Shown: positions 21,391-32,528 of the stretch, in pieces
Position numbering within the stretch: the stretch's first letter is position 1
How the letters are laid out: each line of letters begins with the position of its first letter
Source: DATFVJ01 sp963727015
Lineage (GTDB): Bacteria; Actinomycetota; Actinomycetes; Streptosporangiales; Streptosporangiaceae
Length of the DNA stretch: 64,000 nt
Assembly (NCBI GenBank): GCA_963727015.1
Contig: CAVSEV010000007.1
Span: 310,001-374,000 of the forward strand
Direction: 5' to 3'
Made by a program: the position numbers and the translations under genes
The notes under the pieces: generated by a model
Database searches by the model: none
What the model was told of the DNA's origin: nothing
The model's input: the letters and a program-made list of their open reading frames with translations, nothing else

Positions 21391-21636
21391 ATGAACAAGC
21401 AGACCGCGAGGCGTAACCCTGTGCGACCACATACATACGAGATCACTTTCGCGGGTCAGGCAGGCAGCGCAGTGCGCGCAGAATTCGACGACTGCGAGGT
21501 CACCGTAGGCCCGTACACAACGACCCTTCGCGCCGAGCTGCCCGACCAGGGGGCCCTCTCCGGGCTCGTGCTCCGGATCACCGGCCTCGGGCTTGAAGTG
21601 ATCCACATGCGTCTTGTGGCACCGCTGCCCCCATGA
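21391..21636 (+). CDS. small conserved hypothetical protein
   Basis: 81 aa from the ATG at 21391. The core reads YEITFAGQAGSAVRAEFDDC, then EVTVGPYTTTLRAELPDQ, then GLVLRITGLGLEVIHMRLV. The beta-alpha pattern, with its FDDCEVTVGPYTTTLRAELPDQ core, is one I associate with short actinobacterial proteins of unknown role, encoded near regulators. It has no signal peptide or membrane helix. It diverges from the LuxR regulator with a shared dyad between them. No function is assigned. Confidence 0.6.
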   Translation: MNKQTARRNPVRPHTYEITFAGQAGSAVRAEFDDCEVTVGPYTTTLRAELPDQGALSGLVLRITGLGLEVIHMRLVAPLPP

Positions 21637-21719
21637 CTGAGGCTGCTGCCCTATTGGGAGGCGAGGCACCTGCTCTGCGGATGATCGGCGAGGTCCCTAG
21701 CGCCCGGTGACAAAGCCTC

Positions 21720-21872
21720 GACCAGGAGGGGGCCAGCCTGGGCGCGCGGGTGGCTGGTCTGGCGATCGCAGCCGGATGCGCCCTGCTCGCGGCGAGGTAT
21801 TGCCGCCGCCGCAGGGCCCAGAGATCGCTGGCCGACGTTAGCCCGCGCGAGGTCAGCGGGGAATCGCGCTGA
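21720..21872 (+). pseudogene. DedA-like gene, C-terminal 50 codons only (copy B)
   Basis: Codons for ASLGARVAGLAIAAGCALLA, then RYCRRRRAQRSL, then REVSGESR and TGA match the end of the intact DedA-like protein at 6836-7465 (ASLGALVAGLAIAAGCAVFA ... REVSGESR). Nothing earlier in that protein is present. It lies 156 bp upstream of the intact SulP start, the same order as in copy A. Confidence 0.85.
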
Positions 21873-22028
21873 GACGGCGCTCTCATTTCCAGCAAGGATC
21901 ATCTGTGCCGGCGCGTAGCCTTCACCCCGGCGCGTAGCCTTCACCTCGGCACGGGTGATGCGCCGGGCTTGCCCGGTAGGGAGATTACGGTTGCGGTGTC
22001 CGATCACGGCCGGGGTGTTGGGGTGTCT

Positions 22029-23831
22029 ATGTTCCGCTTGGTGCCGGGGCTGCAAGTGCTGTCGTCCTACCGGCGTAAGTGGCTTGCCAAGGACATCATC
22101 GCCGGGGTCGTGCTCACGACATTGCTCGTCCCGCAGGGGATGGCCTATGCGGAGCTGGCGGGCCTGCCGCCGATCACTGGCTTGTACACCTCGATCTTGT
22201 GCCTGGCCGGTTATGCGGTGTTCGGCCCGTCGCGGATCCTGGTGCTCGGCCCGGATTCCTCGCTGGGGCCGATGATCGCCGCGACGATCCTGCCGCTGAT
22301 CGCCGCCAACGGCGACGAAAAGCGGGCGGTCGCGCTGGCGTCGATGCTCGCGATCATGGTCGCGGCGATCATGATCCTGGCGGCGGTGGCGAAGCTCGGC
22401 TTCATCGCCGATCTGATCTCCAAGCCGACGATGATCGGCTACATGAACGGCCTGGCGCTGACCATTCTGGTCGGGCAGCTGCCGAAGCTGTTCGGGTTCA
22501 AGGTCGAGGCCGCCGGCTTTATCCGCGAGGTCGCTGGCTTCGCCAGAGGACTGGCCAACGGGGAGGCCGTTGCCGCGGCGGCCGCGGTGGGGATCGCCGG
22601 GATCGCGGTGATCGTGGTGACCCAGCGCTGGCTGCCGAAGGTCCCCGCGGTCCTGGTCATGGTGGTGGCGGCGATCGCCGCGACGACCGTCTTTGACCTG
22701 GCGGGCCACGGGGTCAGCCTGGTCGGGGTGCTCCCCAAGGGCTTCCCGCCGCTGACCATCCCGCACGTCCGCCTGTCCGATCTCGGGCCGCTGTTCGCGG
22801 GAGCGCTGGGCATTGCCCTGGTGTCCCTCGCCGACACCATCTCGACGGCGTCGGCGTTCGCGGCCCGCACCGGGCAGGAGATCAACGGCAACGGCGAGAT
22901 GATCGGCATCGGCGCGGCGAACCTTGCAGCCGGCCTCTTCCAGGGCTTCCCGGTCAGCACCAGCGGGTCGCGGACGGCGGTGGCGGAGCGGTCAGGTGCG
23001 AAGACTCAGCTCACCGGGGTGGTCGGGGCGGTCCTGATCATCCTCATGATCGTGCTGGTCCCCGGCCTGTTCCGTAACCTGCCCCAGCCCGCGCTAGCCG
23101 CGGTGGTGATCACCGCGTCGCTGTCCCTGGCCGACATCCCCGCCACAGTGCGGCTATGGCGGCAGCGCAAGGTGGAGTTCGCGCTATCGATCGCCGCCTT
23201 CCTCGGCGTCGCCCTGCTCGGCGTGCTGCCCGGGATCGCGATCGCGGTCGGCCTGTCGATCCTCAATGTCTTCCGGCGGGCGTGGTGGCCCTACGACACG
23301 GTGCTCGGGCGGGTAAAGGGGCTGGCGGGCTACCACGACGTGCACTCCCATCCGGACGCCCAGCACCTGCCCGGCCTGGTGATCTACCGGTTCGATGCCC
23401 CGCTGTTCTTCGCCAACGCCACGACCTTCCGCGACGAGGTCAGGCGGCTGGCCAAGGCGGAGCCGAAGCCCTTGTGGATCCTCATCGCCGCCGAGCCGGT
23501 GACCGACGTGGACACCACCGCATCCGACGTGCTGACCGACCTGGACGAAGCGCTGAACGCCCAGGACATCAGCCTGGTCTTCGCTGAGCTCAAAGACCCG
23601 GTCCGGGCCAAGATCGAACGTTACGGTCTCACCCGGACCATCGACCCGCGCCACTTCTTCCCCACCATCGAAGCCGCCATCACCGCATTCCGCGACCAAA
23701 CCGGCGCCCAGTGGACCGGCGGCGACCAGCCCGCTGCCCAGCAGATTGCCTGCGACCGGGCGGCCCCAGGCCAAACGGCCGCCGATACCGGCCCGCCGAA
23801 CGACATGCCCGCGTCACCACCCGTCAGCTAG
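22029..23831 (+). CDS. SulP family anion permease with STAS domain (copy B)
   Basis: 600 aa from the ATG at 22029, where similarity to the family begins (MFRLVPGLQVLSSYRR). In-frame TTG 21969 and GTG 21996 would add up to 20 residues. SulP signatures are GVVLTTLLVPQGMAYAELAG, LPPITGLYTS, VFGPSRILVLGPDSS, and FPVSTSGSRTAVAERSGAKT, with about 12-14 hydrophobic helices. A C-terminal STAS domain follows (LVIYRFDAPLFFANA, residues ~455-560). The family exchanges or symports sulfate, bicarbonate or dicarboxylates; the substrate is not inferable. A fragment of its paralogue lies at 6307-6669. AGGAGG after its stop precedes a doubtful 34-codon frame. Confidence 0.85.
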   Translation: MFRLVPGLQVLSSYRRKWLAKDIIAGVVLTTLLVPQGMAYAELAGLPPITGLYTSILCLAGYAVFGPSRILVLGPDSSLGPMIAATILPLIAANGDEKRAVALASMLAIMVAAIMILAAVAKLGFIADLISKPTMIGYMNGLALTILVGQLPKLFGFKVEAAGFIREVAGFARGLANGEAVAAAAAVGIAGIAVIVVTQRWLPKVPAVLVMVVAAIAATTVFDLAGHGVSLVGVLPKGFPPLTIPHVRLSDLGPLFAGALGIALVSLADTISTASAFAARTGQEINGNGEMIGIGAANLAAGLFQGFPVSTSGSRTAVAERSGAKTQLTGVVGAVLIILMIVLVPGLFRNLPQPALAAVVITASLSLADIPATVRLWRQRKVEFALSIAAFLGVALLGVLPGIAIAVGLSILNVFRRAWWPYDTVLGRVKGLAGYHDVHSHPDAQHLPGLVIYRFDAPLFFANATTFRDEVRRLAKAEPKPLWILIAAEPVTDVDTTASDVLTDLDEALNAQDISLVFAELKDPVRAKIERYGLTRTIDPRHFFPTIEAAITAFRDQTGAQWTGGDQPAAQQIACDRAAPGQTAADTGPPNDMPASPPVS

Positions 23832-23998
23832 GAGGAACGGCCGGTATGCCTGTGCGCGTCGCGATGGCCAAGGGGGCGAGCCACCATGAGACAGAGGGAT
23901 CATCGCCGGGGACCAACGGTCCTGGCGGGCTGCTCACGTGCAGCCGATGATTCGGACGGGCTCACCAGCTATCGCAAGGGAGGCAGGTGTGAAGATCT

Positions 23999-25453
23999 GT
24001 GATCAGCCCACGCTGGGGTGGACGATGGTCCGGCGGCACTGGCAGTCATGAGGCCCGCGAACTGGCCCACGGAGTTGTTGGGACGGCACGTGTGACCGCA
24101 TTTGGTGCGAGCAATGTAGCCCCGGCTGGTGCGGTCGTAGGTGGACTGGTCATCGTAGTGTCTTACGCAGGGTTCGCGTCTCCGCTGGTCGTTCTGGTCG
24201 CGTTCGCCGCGTCCCTGTACTGCGCGAGCAGCATCGGGCAGTTCGCCCGCCGGCTGCCTTCGGCTGGCTCGCTGTACACCTACAACAGCCGCGGGCTGGG
24301 TCAGATCGCAGGTTTCCTGACCGGCTGGATGATGATCTTCGCATACGCGCTGTACGTACCCGCCGGGATCGCGCTGACCAGCGCGTATGCGTCGCAACTG
24401 CTCGCCGACACGCTGCATGTGACGATTGCCGCCTGGGCGCTGTTCATGGTCATCCTGGGGGCCGTGGTGCTGGTCGCGTACCTGGGCATCAGAACCTCAT
24501 CCTCGGTCGACCTGGTCCTTGTTGCTGGGGAAGTCGCCGTCATCGCGGCACTTGCCGTCACGATCCTGGTCAAGACCGGGCCAGCACATTACTCGGTGGC
24601 CGTCTTCTCACCGGCATCGTCGCCGAACGACCAGCTCACCGACATCACGAACGCGATGATCTATGGCATCACCGCGTTCGCCGGCTTCGAGGCGGCCGCC
24701 GCGCTCGGTGAGGAGGCTAGAAACTCCCGCCGCTCGATCCCCGCAAGCGCTATCGGCATCGTTATCGTGACGGGCATTTTCTATCTGCTTGTCGTTTTTG
24801 CGGAGATGTCCGGCGTGGGACGGCACGGCATCGCCGGCTTCATCCTGCAGAGCAACCCGCTGGGTTACCTCACCAGCCAGTACTGGTCGTCATCGGCGCT
24901 GTGGGCCATCGACCTTGTGGTCGTGCTCACCGGCCTCGGCTTCGTCATCGCCTCGCTCAACGTGGCCATCCGGATCCTGTTCGCCATGGGACGCGAACGG
25001 GCCCTTCCAGGGCCGCTCGCCCGGCTGTCCAGCCGTCGCACCCCGGCCGTCTCGATTGGATGCGTCGCTGTGCTCACGCTGTTGCTCGGACTGCCGTTGA
25101 CCTACGCCTACGGCGGCCCGCGCGCATTCGGATATCTCGCCGGAGCTGGCGGGCTATCGGTCGTGCTCGTCTACCTCGCCGTGAACATCGCGACTATCCG
25201 CGCGTTCCGCACCGAGTTCCGCGATGAGTTCCGGCCCTGGCCGCATCTGCTCCTGCCGGCAACGGCCATCGTATTGTTCATGTTCCCCCTCTGGGGGATG
25301 CTGCAACCGCATGCCGACAAACTGGTGGACCTGCTGCCTTTCGCGGCACTCGGATGGCTCTGCCTTGGGGCCATCGCCGCTGGCGTACTCCGGACCCGAC
25401 AGCCCACAAGCTTGGAGACGCTGGGCAGCGTATTCATGCCAGCCCAAGACTAA
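23999..25453 (+). CDS. APC superfamily amino acid permease
   Basis: 484 aa from a GTG at 23999; an AGGGAGG lies rather far upstream, so the start is uncertain and a GTG near 24090 is possible. TM1 contains GASNVAPAGAVVGGLVIVVS, close to the consensus unwound-helix substrate site of APC transporters. Other landmarks are SAGSLYTYNSRGLGQIAGFL, ITAFAGFEAAAALGEEARNS (TM6/TM7 region) and IASLNVAIRILFAMGRERAL. Twelve hydrophobic segments fit proton-coupled uptake or exchange of amino acids or polyamines. It lies alone between the SulP gene and the P-type ATPase. Confidence 0.8.
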   Translation: MISPRWGGRWSGGTGSHEARELAHGVVGTARVTAFGASNVAPAGAVVGGLVIVVSYAGFASPLVVLVAFAASLYCASSIGQFARRLPSAGSLYTYNSRGLGQIAGFLTGWMMIFAYALYVPAGIALTSAYASQLLADTLHVTIAAWALFMVILGAVVLVAYLGIRTSSSVDLVLVAGEVAVIAALAVTILVKTGPAHYSVAVFSPASSPNDQLTDITNAMIYGITAFAGFEAAAALGEEARNSRRSIPASAIGIVIVTGIFYLLVVFAEMSGVGRHGIAGFILQSNPLGYLTSQYWSSSALWAIDLVVVLTGLGFVIASLNVAIRILFAMGRERALPGPLARLSSRRTPAVSIGCVAVLTLLLGLPLTYAYGGPRAFGYLAGAGGLSVVLVYLAVNIATIRAFRTEFRDEFRPWPHLLLPATAIVLFMFPLWGMLQPHADKLVDLLPFAALGWLCLGAIAAGVLRTRQPTSLETLGSVFMPAQD

Positions 25454-25946
25454 CCAGGAGGCGCTGTGCCCTGTAGGCGTGGGGATCTGTCCACGGTATT
25501 GAGCGGGCAGCAGATCTGCGTCTGCTCTAAGGGCGCTTGTCGGTGCGGCCGAATCCGCGGTGGGGCCTTCTGCGGCGAGCAACGCTGCAGTGACCGCCGA
25601 AGGCGCCGGAAATTACGGGATCACCCCCGGGAGGGTGACGACACCCCGGAACGGCTCGAACAAGATTGGCCAGGCGGCTCAGCGGTCACGGCGGCCCGGC
25701 GAGCCTGGCATCGCGCCGGGCTGGGGAGGTGATCCGCAGTGTCAGGGCGGGCCGGGCGGCGGCGGCCCGGCCTCCTCGACAGCCCAGGATGCGCCTCAGG
25801 ATGCCAAGATGGCGCTGCAGGCTCGGGGGCCCAGCCGCCGGCCCGTTCGAGCGCGCTCGTGGTGGATGCGACGAAGGCGAGACGGGTGCCGTGCTGGTGC
25901 GGGACAGGCAAGTTGGCGCGGCTACAGCACGCGGGAAGGAGTCGTA
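25454..25946. promoter_or_regulatory. long upstream region of the P-type ATPase gene
   Basis: The ATPase frame is open far upstream, but codons 25560-25946 look non-coding and the strong GGAAGGA site is at 25933. The 490 bp hold a strict TCACCC/GGGTGA dyad at 25621-25638 and no other recognised element. A long leader is possible. Confidence 0.4.
25621..25638. promoter_or_regulatory. TCACCC-N6-GGGTGA inverted repeat upstream of P-type ATPase
   Basis: Perfect arms around CCGGGA, extended by A/C flanks. It sits 309 bp before the ATPase ATG and 168 bp after the APC permease stop. Confidence 0.5.
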
Positions 25947-28688
<2,742 letters not shown>

Positions 28689-28749
28689 CCCAGAGTCCCG
28701 CCCGCCGGGCATCACACCCATATCACCACATCCATCGGAGGTAAGCGAC

Positions 28750-29616
28750 ATGGCCAAGCAGAAGGACAAGCACAAGGAGCGCGATGCGCAGGTCCAAGGG
28801 TCGTCGGCCGGATCGCGGGAGGACGCCGGGGCCGGCGCGGCTCCGAAGATGAGGCGCAAGGAGTATGAGCGGGAGATGAGGGTCCTGCATGGTGAGATGG
28901 TGGCTATGCAGGAGTGGGTCAAGGAGGCCGGGGCCAAGATCTGCGTCGTGTTCGAGGGGCGGGACACCGCCGGGAAGGGAGGCACGATCAAGCGGATCAC
29001 CGAGCGGGTGAGCCCGCGGGTATTCCGGGTCGTCGCTCTGCCCGCGCCGACCGAGCGCGAGAAGTCGCAGATGTACATCCAGCGGTACCTGTCGCATTTC
29101 CCGGCCGCCGGCGAGTTCGTGATCTTTGACCGCAGCTGGTACAACCGGGCCGGCGTGGAGCCGGTGATGGGCTTTTGCACGCCGGAGGAGACCGAGCGGT
29201 TCCTCGGGCTGGTGCCGGGGATCGAGAAGGCGATGGCCGATTCCGGGATCCTGCTGCTGAAGTACTGGCTCGAGGTCAGCGCCGGCGAGCAGACCCGGCG
29301 GCTGGAGAGCCGCATCAACGACCCGCGGAAAATCTGGAAGCTGTCGGACCTGGACCTGAAGTCCTACAGCCGCTGGTATGACTACTCCCGGGCCCGGGAC
29401 GCGATGTTCGCCGCCACTGACACCGCGTGGGCGCCCTGGTACATCGCGCACACCGACGACAAGAAGCGCGGCCGGCTTAACATCATCCACCACCTGCTCA
29501 GCCAGGTCCCCTACAAACCGCTCACCCACCGCGATATCACCCTGCCCAAGCGTCAGCGGCCCGGCGGCTACACCGAACCAGCCCTGCCACTGCGGCACAT
29601 TCCTGCCCCGTTCTAG
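28750..29616 (+). CDS. ppk2: polyphosphate kinase 2 (PPK2 family)
   Basis: 288 aa from the ATG at 28750 behind GGAGGTAA. A Lys/Glu/Asp-rich N-terminal extension of ~35 residues precedes the P-loop kinase core. Walker A is FEGRDTAGKGGT with Lys76; Walker B is VIFDRSWYNRAGVE with Asp127; then LEVSAGEQTRRLESR and WAPWYIAHTDDKKRGRLN (lid and C-terminal motifs). PPK2 uses polyphosphate to phosphorylate ADP/GDP or AMP; single-domain proteins of this length are usually ADP/GDP-active. It acts in the cytosol and could help restore ATP or GTP for the ATP-driven ion pump upstream, with which it may be co-transcribed. Confidence 0.9.
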   Translation: MAKQKDKHKERDAQVQGSSAGSREDAGAGAAPKMRRKEYEREMRVLHGEMVAMQEWVKEAGAKICVVFEGRDTAGKGGTIKRITERVSPRVFRVVALPAPTEREKSQMYIQRYLSHFPAAGEFVIFDRSWYNRAGVEPVMGFCTPEETERFLGLVPGIEKAMADSGILLLKYWLEVSAGEQTRRLESRINDPRKIWKLSDLDLKSYSRWYDYSRARDAMFAATDTAWAPWYIAHTDDKKRGRLNIIHHLLSQVPYKPLTHRDITLPKRQRPGGYTEPALPLRHIPAPF

Positions 29617-29949
29617 ACAGCCACGCGAGCCCACGGATACCCAGCTATTGTCGGCACCGCGACCGCCGAGGAAGCACGTCCCCTCGTGGGTATTGCGGCG
29701 TTCGGCCCCACGCCAGGAGCCGACGGAACGGCACGAGCCGGGGAAGCGACAAGATGCGGCCGATGAACGGCCCAGCAACACCCGGCCTATTCCACGTCAT
29801 TAGGACCCTACGGCACCTCGATCATGCCTTAGCGTCTATCGACGGCCCGGCAGCGCCGGGAGATTCCCGCAATCCCGTCCGCAGGATATCGACGCTGAGC
29901 AGCAGGATCCTGGGCGATCAGCAAGGGACATCAGTGCTTGCCCTGCCGG
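29617..29949. other. intergenic, no supported gene
   Basis: About 330 bp between the PPK2 stop and the end of the diacylglycerol-kinase relic. Neither strand has a convincing frame, and no strong hairpin was found. Confidence 0.4.
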
Positions 29950-30342
29950 TTACTCCTCACCCCTTCTCGAAATCTCGGGCGCTGCGAGGTTCCGCAGCCT
30001 AGCCCCGTTCATCGGGGGCTTCGGCGGGGCGACACCGGGGCGGTCCCGTGGCACCCAGACTCGGAGCGCGCCGGGACGGATCGTGCACTCCACCGGGGCG
30101 GGCATTGATACCGCCTCACCGTCGATGCCGACCGGGATCTGAGGCACATCGACGGTGATTTCGATCTGCTTTGCTGCCAGCACGCTCAGCCCGGCGGCAT
30201 GTGCGCCATGGAGCAGGCCAACGGCCTGCCGCGCACCGCCCGCCTTGACGCCTACCACACCCAGCAGGCCGCGATCGAGCCGCGCGCGGCAGCTCAGGCC
30301 GGCGATGTCCGCGGTTCCGTACGGGTTGTTTGCGCCGAGCCC
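29950..30342 (-). pseudogene. diacylglycerol-kinase-type lipid kinase, C-terminal fragment
   Basis: The minus frame reads GANNPYGTADIAGLSCRARL, then RGLLGVVGVKAGGARQAVGL, then VPQIPVGIDGEAVSMPAPVE and IRPGALRVWVPRDRPG. This is the conserved C-terminal beta-sandwich of DagK/YegS-like kinases, in which GIDGE is characteristic. The NTP-binding N-terminal domain is absent. The N-terminal part of a DAGK-like protein occurs 2.2 kb away on the opposite strand (32529-33000), fused to an integrase; the two may be pieces of one gene separated by inversion, or two paralogues. Confidence 0.7.
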
Positions 30343-30647
30343 GTAACCGATGGCGGCGGTGATGCCACAGATCACGCCCTGGGTGAGGCCACCGCGCGCT
30401 GGGGCGCCCGGACGCGTAGGTCCCAAACGAGCTTTATCCTCATAGTCAGCTCACTGGTCCCGCACAAGGACGTGAGCCATCCAGCCCTGCACAATCAGGC
30501 GGCCGACGGCTGGGACCCAGCCACACCAGCCCGGCCGGGTGCCATTTCGATGCCGACCAGGAACGCCGCCCAGACGAGTCTGGCAGACCGTGCAGCTTGG
30601 GGTCTGCGGGGTTAATCAAAGCTCATGCCGGGGTACCGGGAGACGAA
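30343..30647. other. intergenic, no supported gene
   Basis: About 305 bp. Upstream of GANNPYG the kinase relic frame has no family similarity. The promoter of the small gene at 30648 must lie here, but I cannot place it. Confidence 0.35.
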
Positions 30648-31013
30648 ATGACAACATCAGGGCGGGATGCCCAATGGCCGCCGGAAGCCATGGCTCTGGC
30701 AGGCAGCAGCGGGCCGACGCGGCGTCCGCAGACCTCAAGTCCTGACAATCAGGCGGCGTTACGACTGGTCGGGCTGGCTGTGTTGATTCATATGCTGCGA
30801 AGCCGCCGCCTCTATGAGCGGGTGATCGTCGGCGCCATCGTGCTGACAGCGCTGCGAAGGTGGGGCCACGAGAACCGGGTTAGTGCCTTTGAGCGCCTGA
30901 CCACCTGGAATAGACGGCAGGTACAGCTCCTTGAACGCAAAGCTGAACGGCAGGCCCTGCGGCTTGAGCGTAAAGCTCAACGGCAGGCCCGGCGCCTTAC
31001 TGGGCACAGCTAA
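30648..31013 (+). CDS. small hypothetical protein with one hydrophobic segment and basic tail
   Basis: 121 aa from the ATG at 30648 with GGGAGACGAA just upstream. The N-terminus (~1-45) is disordered. Residues ~47-72 are hydrophobic (LRLVGLAVLIHMLRSRRLYE, RVIVGAIVLTALRRWG). The C-terminus is a highly basic helix with a repeated unit, QLLERKAERQALRLERKAQR. I have seen this arrangement in actinobacterial membrane-associated proteins without a function. It could contact nucleic acid or the membrane surface. It is near mobile debris but its codon use looks native. Confidence 0.45.
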   Translation: MTTSGRDAQWPPEAMALAGSSGPTRRPQTSSPDNQAALRLVGLAVLIHMLRSRRLYERVIVGAIVLTALRRWGHENRVSAFERLTTWNRRQVQLLERKAERQALRLERKAQRQARRLTGHS

Positions 31014-31246
31014 GGACCAGCAGCCTAGAGCTAGGCAACGGGACGGGCAGCTAGCCCAGAGCCACGGCGGGTTCAGGCCTGATTTAGTACCTGAGCAGCA
31101 AGAACAGCCCGGTGACACGCCGGTGGAAACGGGCGGCGGCGAGATGATGAAGGCCCCGCCGTGCGGGTAGATGCGGTCCATGGCGTCGCGCACCGCACGC
31201 ATAGCGGCTGGCCGGGGGTCTACTGGCCCATTGCCCGCGTTGTGGC

Positions 31247-31447
31247 TTGCCGATCGCTGGCCCGGATGTGCTGACCCGGGCGGAGACGGCGCAGGTGCTC
31301 GGCATGCATCCGAGCACGGTCTCTCGCTGGGCCGGTAGCGGGCTCCTGGTCCACATTCGCACGCCATCGGGTGAGCGCCGCTACCGCTGGGGCGACGTGG
31401 AAGAGTTGCTCAACCGGCGCCGCCCCTGCCTGCTGGATCGACCGTGA
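31247..31447 (+). CDS. BldC-like MerR-type small DNA-binding protein / excisionase
   Basis: About 60-66 aa; a TTG at 31247 or a GTG at 31268 could start it. The core LTRAETAQVLGMHPSTVSRW, then GSGLLVHIRTPSGERRYRWG, then DVEELL is a complete MerR/BldC winged helix. Proteins of this size are either BldC-type developmental regulators or Xis-type recombination directionality factors of actinomycete elements. The tyrosine recombinase 1.3 kb downstream and the RepSA relic make an excisionase origin attractive. There is no strong ribosome site. Confidence 0.55.
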   Translation: MPIAGPDVLTRAETAQVLGMHPSTVSRWAGSGLLVHIRTPSGERRYRWGDVEELLNRRRPCLLDRP

Positions 31448-31774
31448 AGGCAGATCAAGGGGCTGAGCCATCAGCAGGGCGGACCGCCTGGCCCGGCAAT
31501 TGGACTTCATCGCCGGTCATGCCGGTGTGGCCTCCTAGGTCACAGCCGCCGGAACCTTCGCCGGGACCCGTCAGCCGCTCTTGCCTGACCCTTCGGCAAC
31601 GACCCACCCCCGGGGGCTGCCGTACCGCAAACTCGGCCCATGGCCCCACCACTTGGCTCAACAATCACCCGAACGTGCAATTAGGGTCAGATGTCCCGAC
31701 CATTGGGGCCGATCGGCGCGCCACACCGGCGCGGGCTGAGGCTCGAAAGACATTCCTGAGTGCCAGCGCCCCAA
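31448..31774. other. intergenic, no supported gene
   Basis: About 330 bp after the BldC-like gene. Long frames here show no family traits or ribosome sites. Confidence 0.35.
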
Positions 31775-32004
31775 ATGACCAAGGAGCCGATGAGTGTGCT
31801 GTCGCAGTTAGCCGAGGTCCCGTGCTCGACCTGGAAGCTCGCGCCTTCGCGGACACTGACATTGCGCCGCACATCCGGGACCGCATCCTCGAATACATCT
31901 GGGTCCAGTACGATCAGCGCCGGGCTATGGCCTGGTGTCGTGCGGGCTGGCGGAAGCCGGCATACTGGCCACCGGCGGACGGGCGACCTGACCTGTCAGA
32001 GTAG
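31775..32004 (+). pseudogene. possible small gene with a one-base frameshift
   Basis: An ATG at 31775 gives MTKEPMSVLSQLAEVP. The next frame then reads LDLEARAFADTDIAPHIRDR and ILEYIWVQYDQRRAMAWCRA to a stop at 32004. Adding one G at the GTCCCGTG junction near 31823 would join the halves into a ~75-residue helical protein. The family is unknown to me, and the frameshift reading is inferred from residue style only. Confidence 0.3.
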
Positions 32005-32528
32005 CCAACGAATGCCTCATTTTCCTGCCGCCCGCGCGGAGTCGGCCTGTCGCTATACCGACGCGAGGCCCTGTCGCTGGCCGAGTCCGGCTAAACATGC
32101 GGGGGCGAGTCTGAAAATGCAGCTCACGTTCCGGTTCAGCAAGTAGGTACTTCACACGTCGGCTCACGTGTTCGCCGACCCTGACGAGATAACGACGGCA
32201 TACCACGATGTCGTCGGCACCACGCGCGCTCAGCGTCGACCCGCTGGTGATGAGCTGCTTCGAGGAGGACATCGCCCAGTTCTGCGGGCCCTGCGCAGAT
32301 CGCGGCCAGCAGAGGCCGGTACAACCCGTCCACTCTCCTCCAAGTCCGGGTGCCCGCCAGGACAAGTGCCGTGGAGCGAACGTCACCCTCCGGGGACGAT
32401 GCCCGGTGCATCCGGGGCGGCCGACACTTCATCAAGTCTGGAAGTGGGGAAAGTCGGCAGCGGCACGCATGTTGTGCCCGTGCAGCGGCGGATCTCGTCA
32501 CGGAGCAGGTGGGCGGAAGGAGCGCACG
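32005..32528. other. intergenic, no supported gene
   Basis: About 520 bp upstream of the kinase-integrase chimera. The frame of the chimera is open back to 32208, but the codons are low-complexity and no start with a ribosome site exists there. AAGGAG at 32517 serves the TTG at 32529. Confidence 0.4.

Noticed and set aside
21651..22766. 371-codon open frame antisense to the SulP start
   Set aside because: Shadow composition (Asp/Arg/His/Gln repeats); it crosses the real SulP gene and the DedA relic.
23846..23950. 34-codon ORF after SulP with a good AGGAGG site
   Set aside because: The peptide (MPVRVAMAKGASHH...) has no membrane helix, family or conservation I can see; possibly the start of a lost gene.
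29800..29830. DosR/DevR-like box near TAGGACCCTAC
   Set aside because: Does not fit the GGGAC-N-GTCCC type dyad and is not upstream of a gene.
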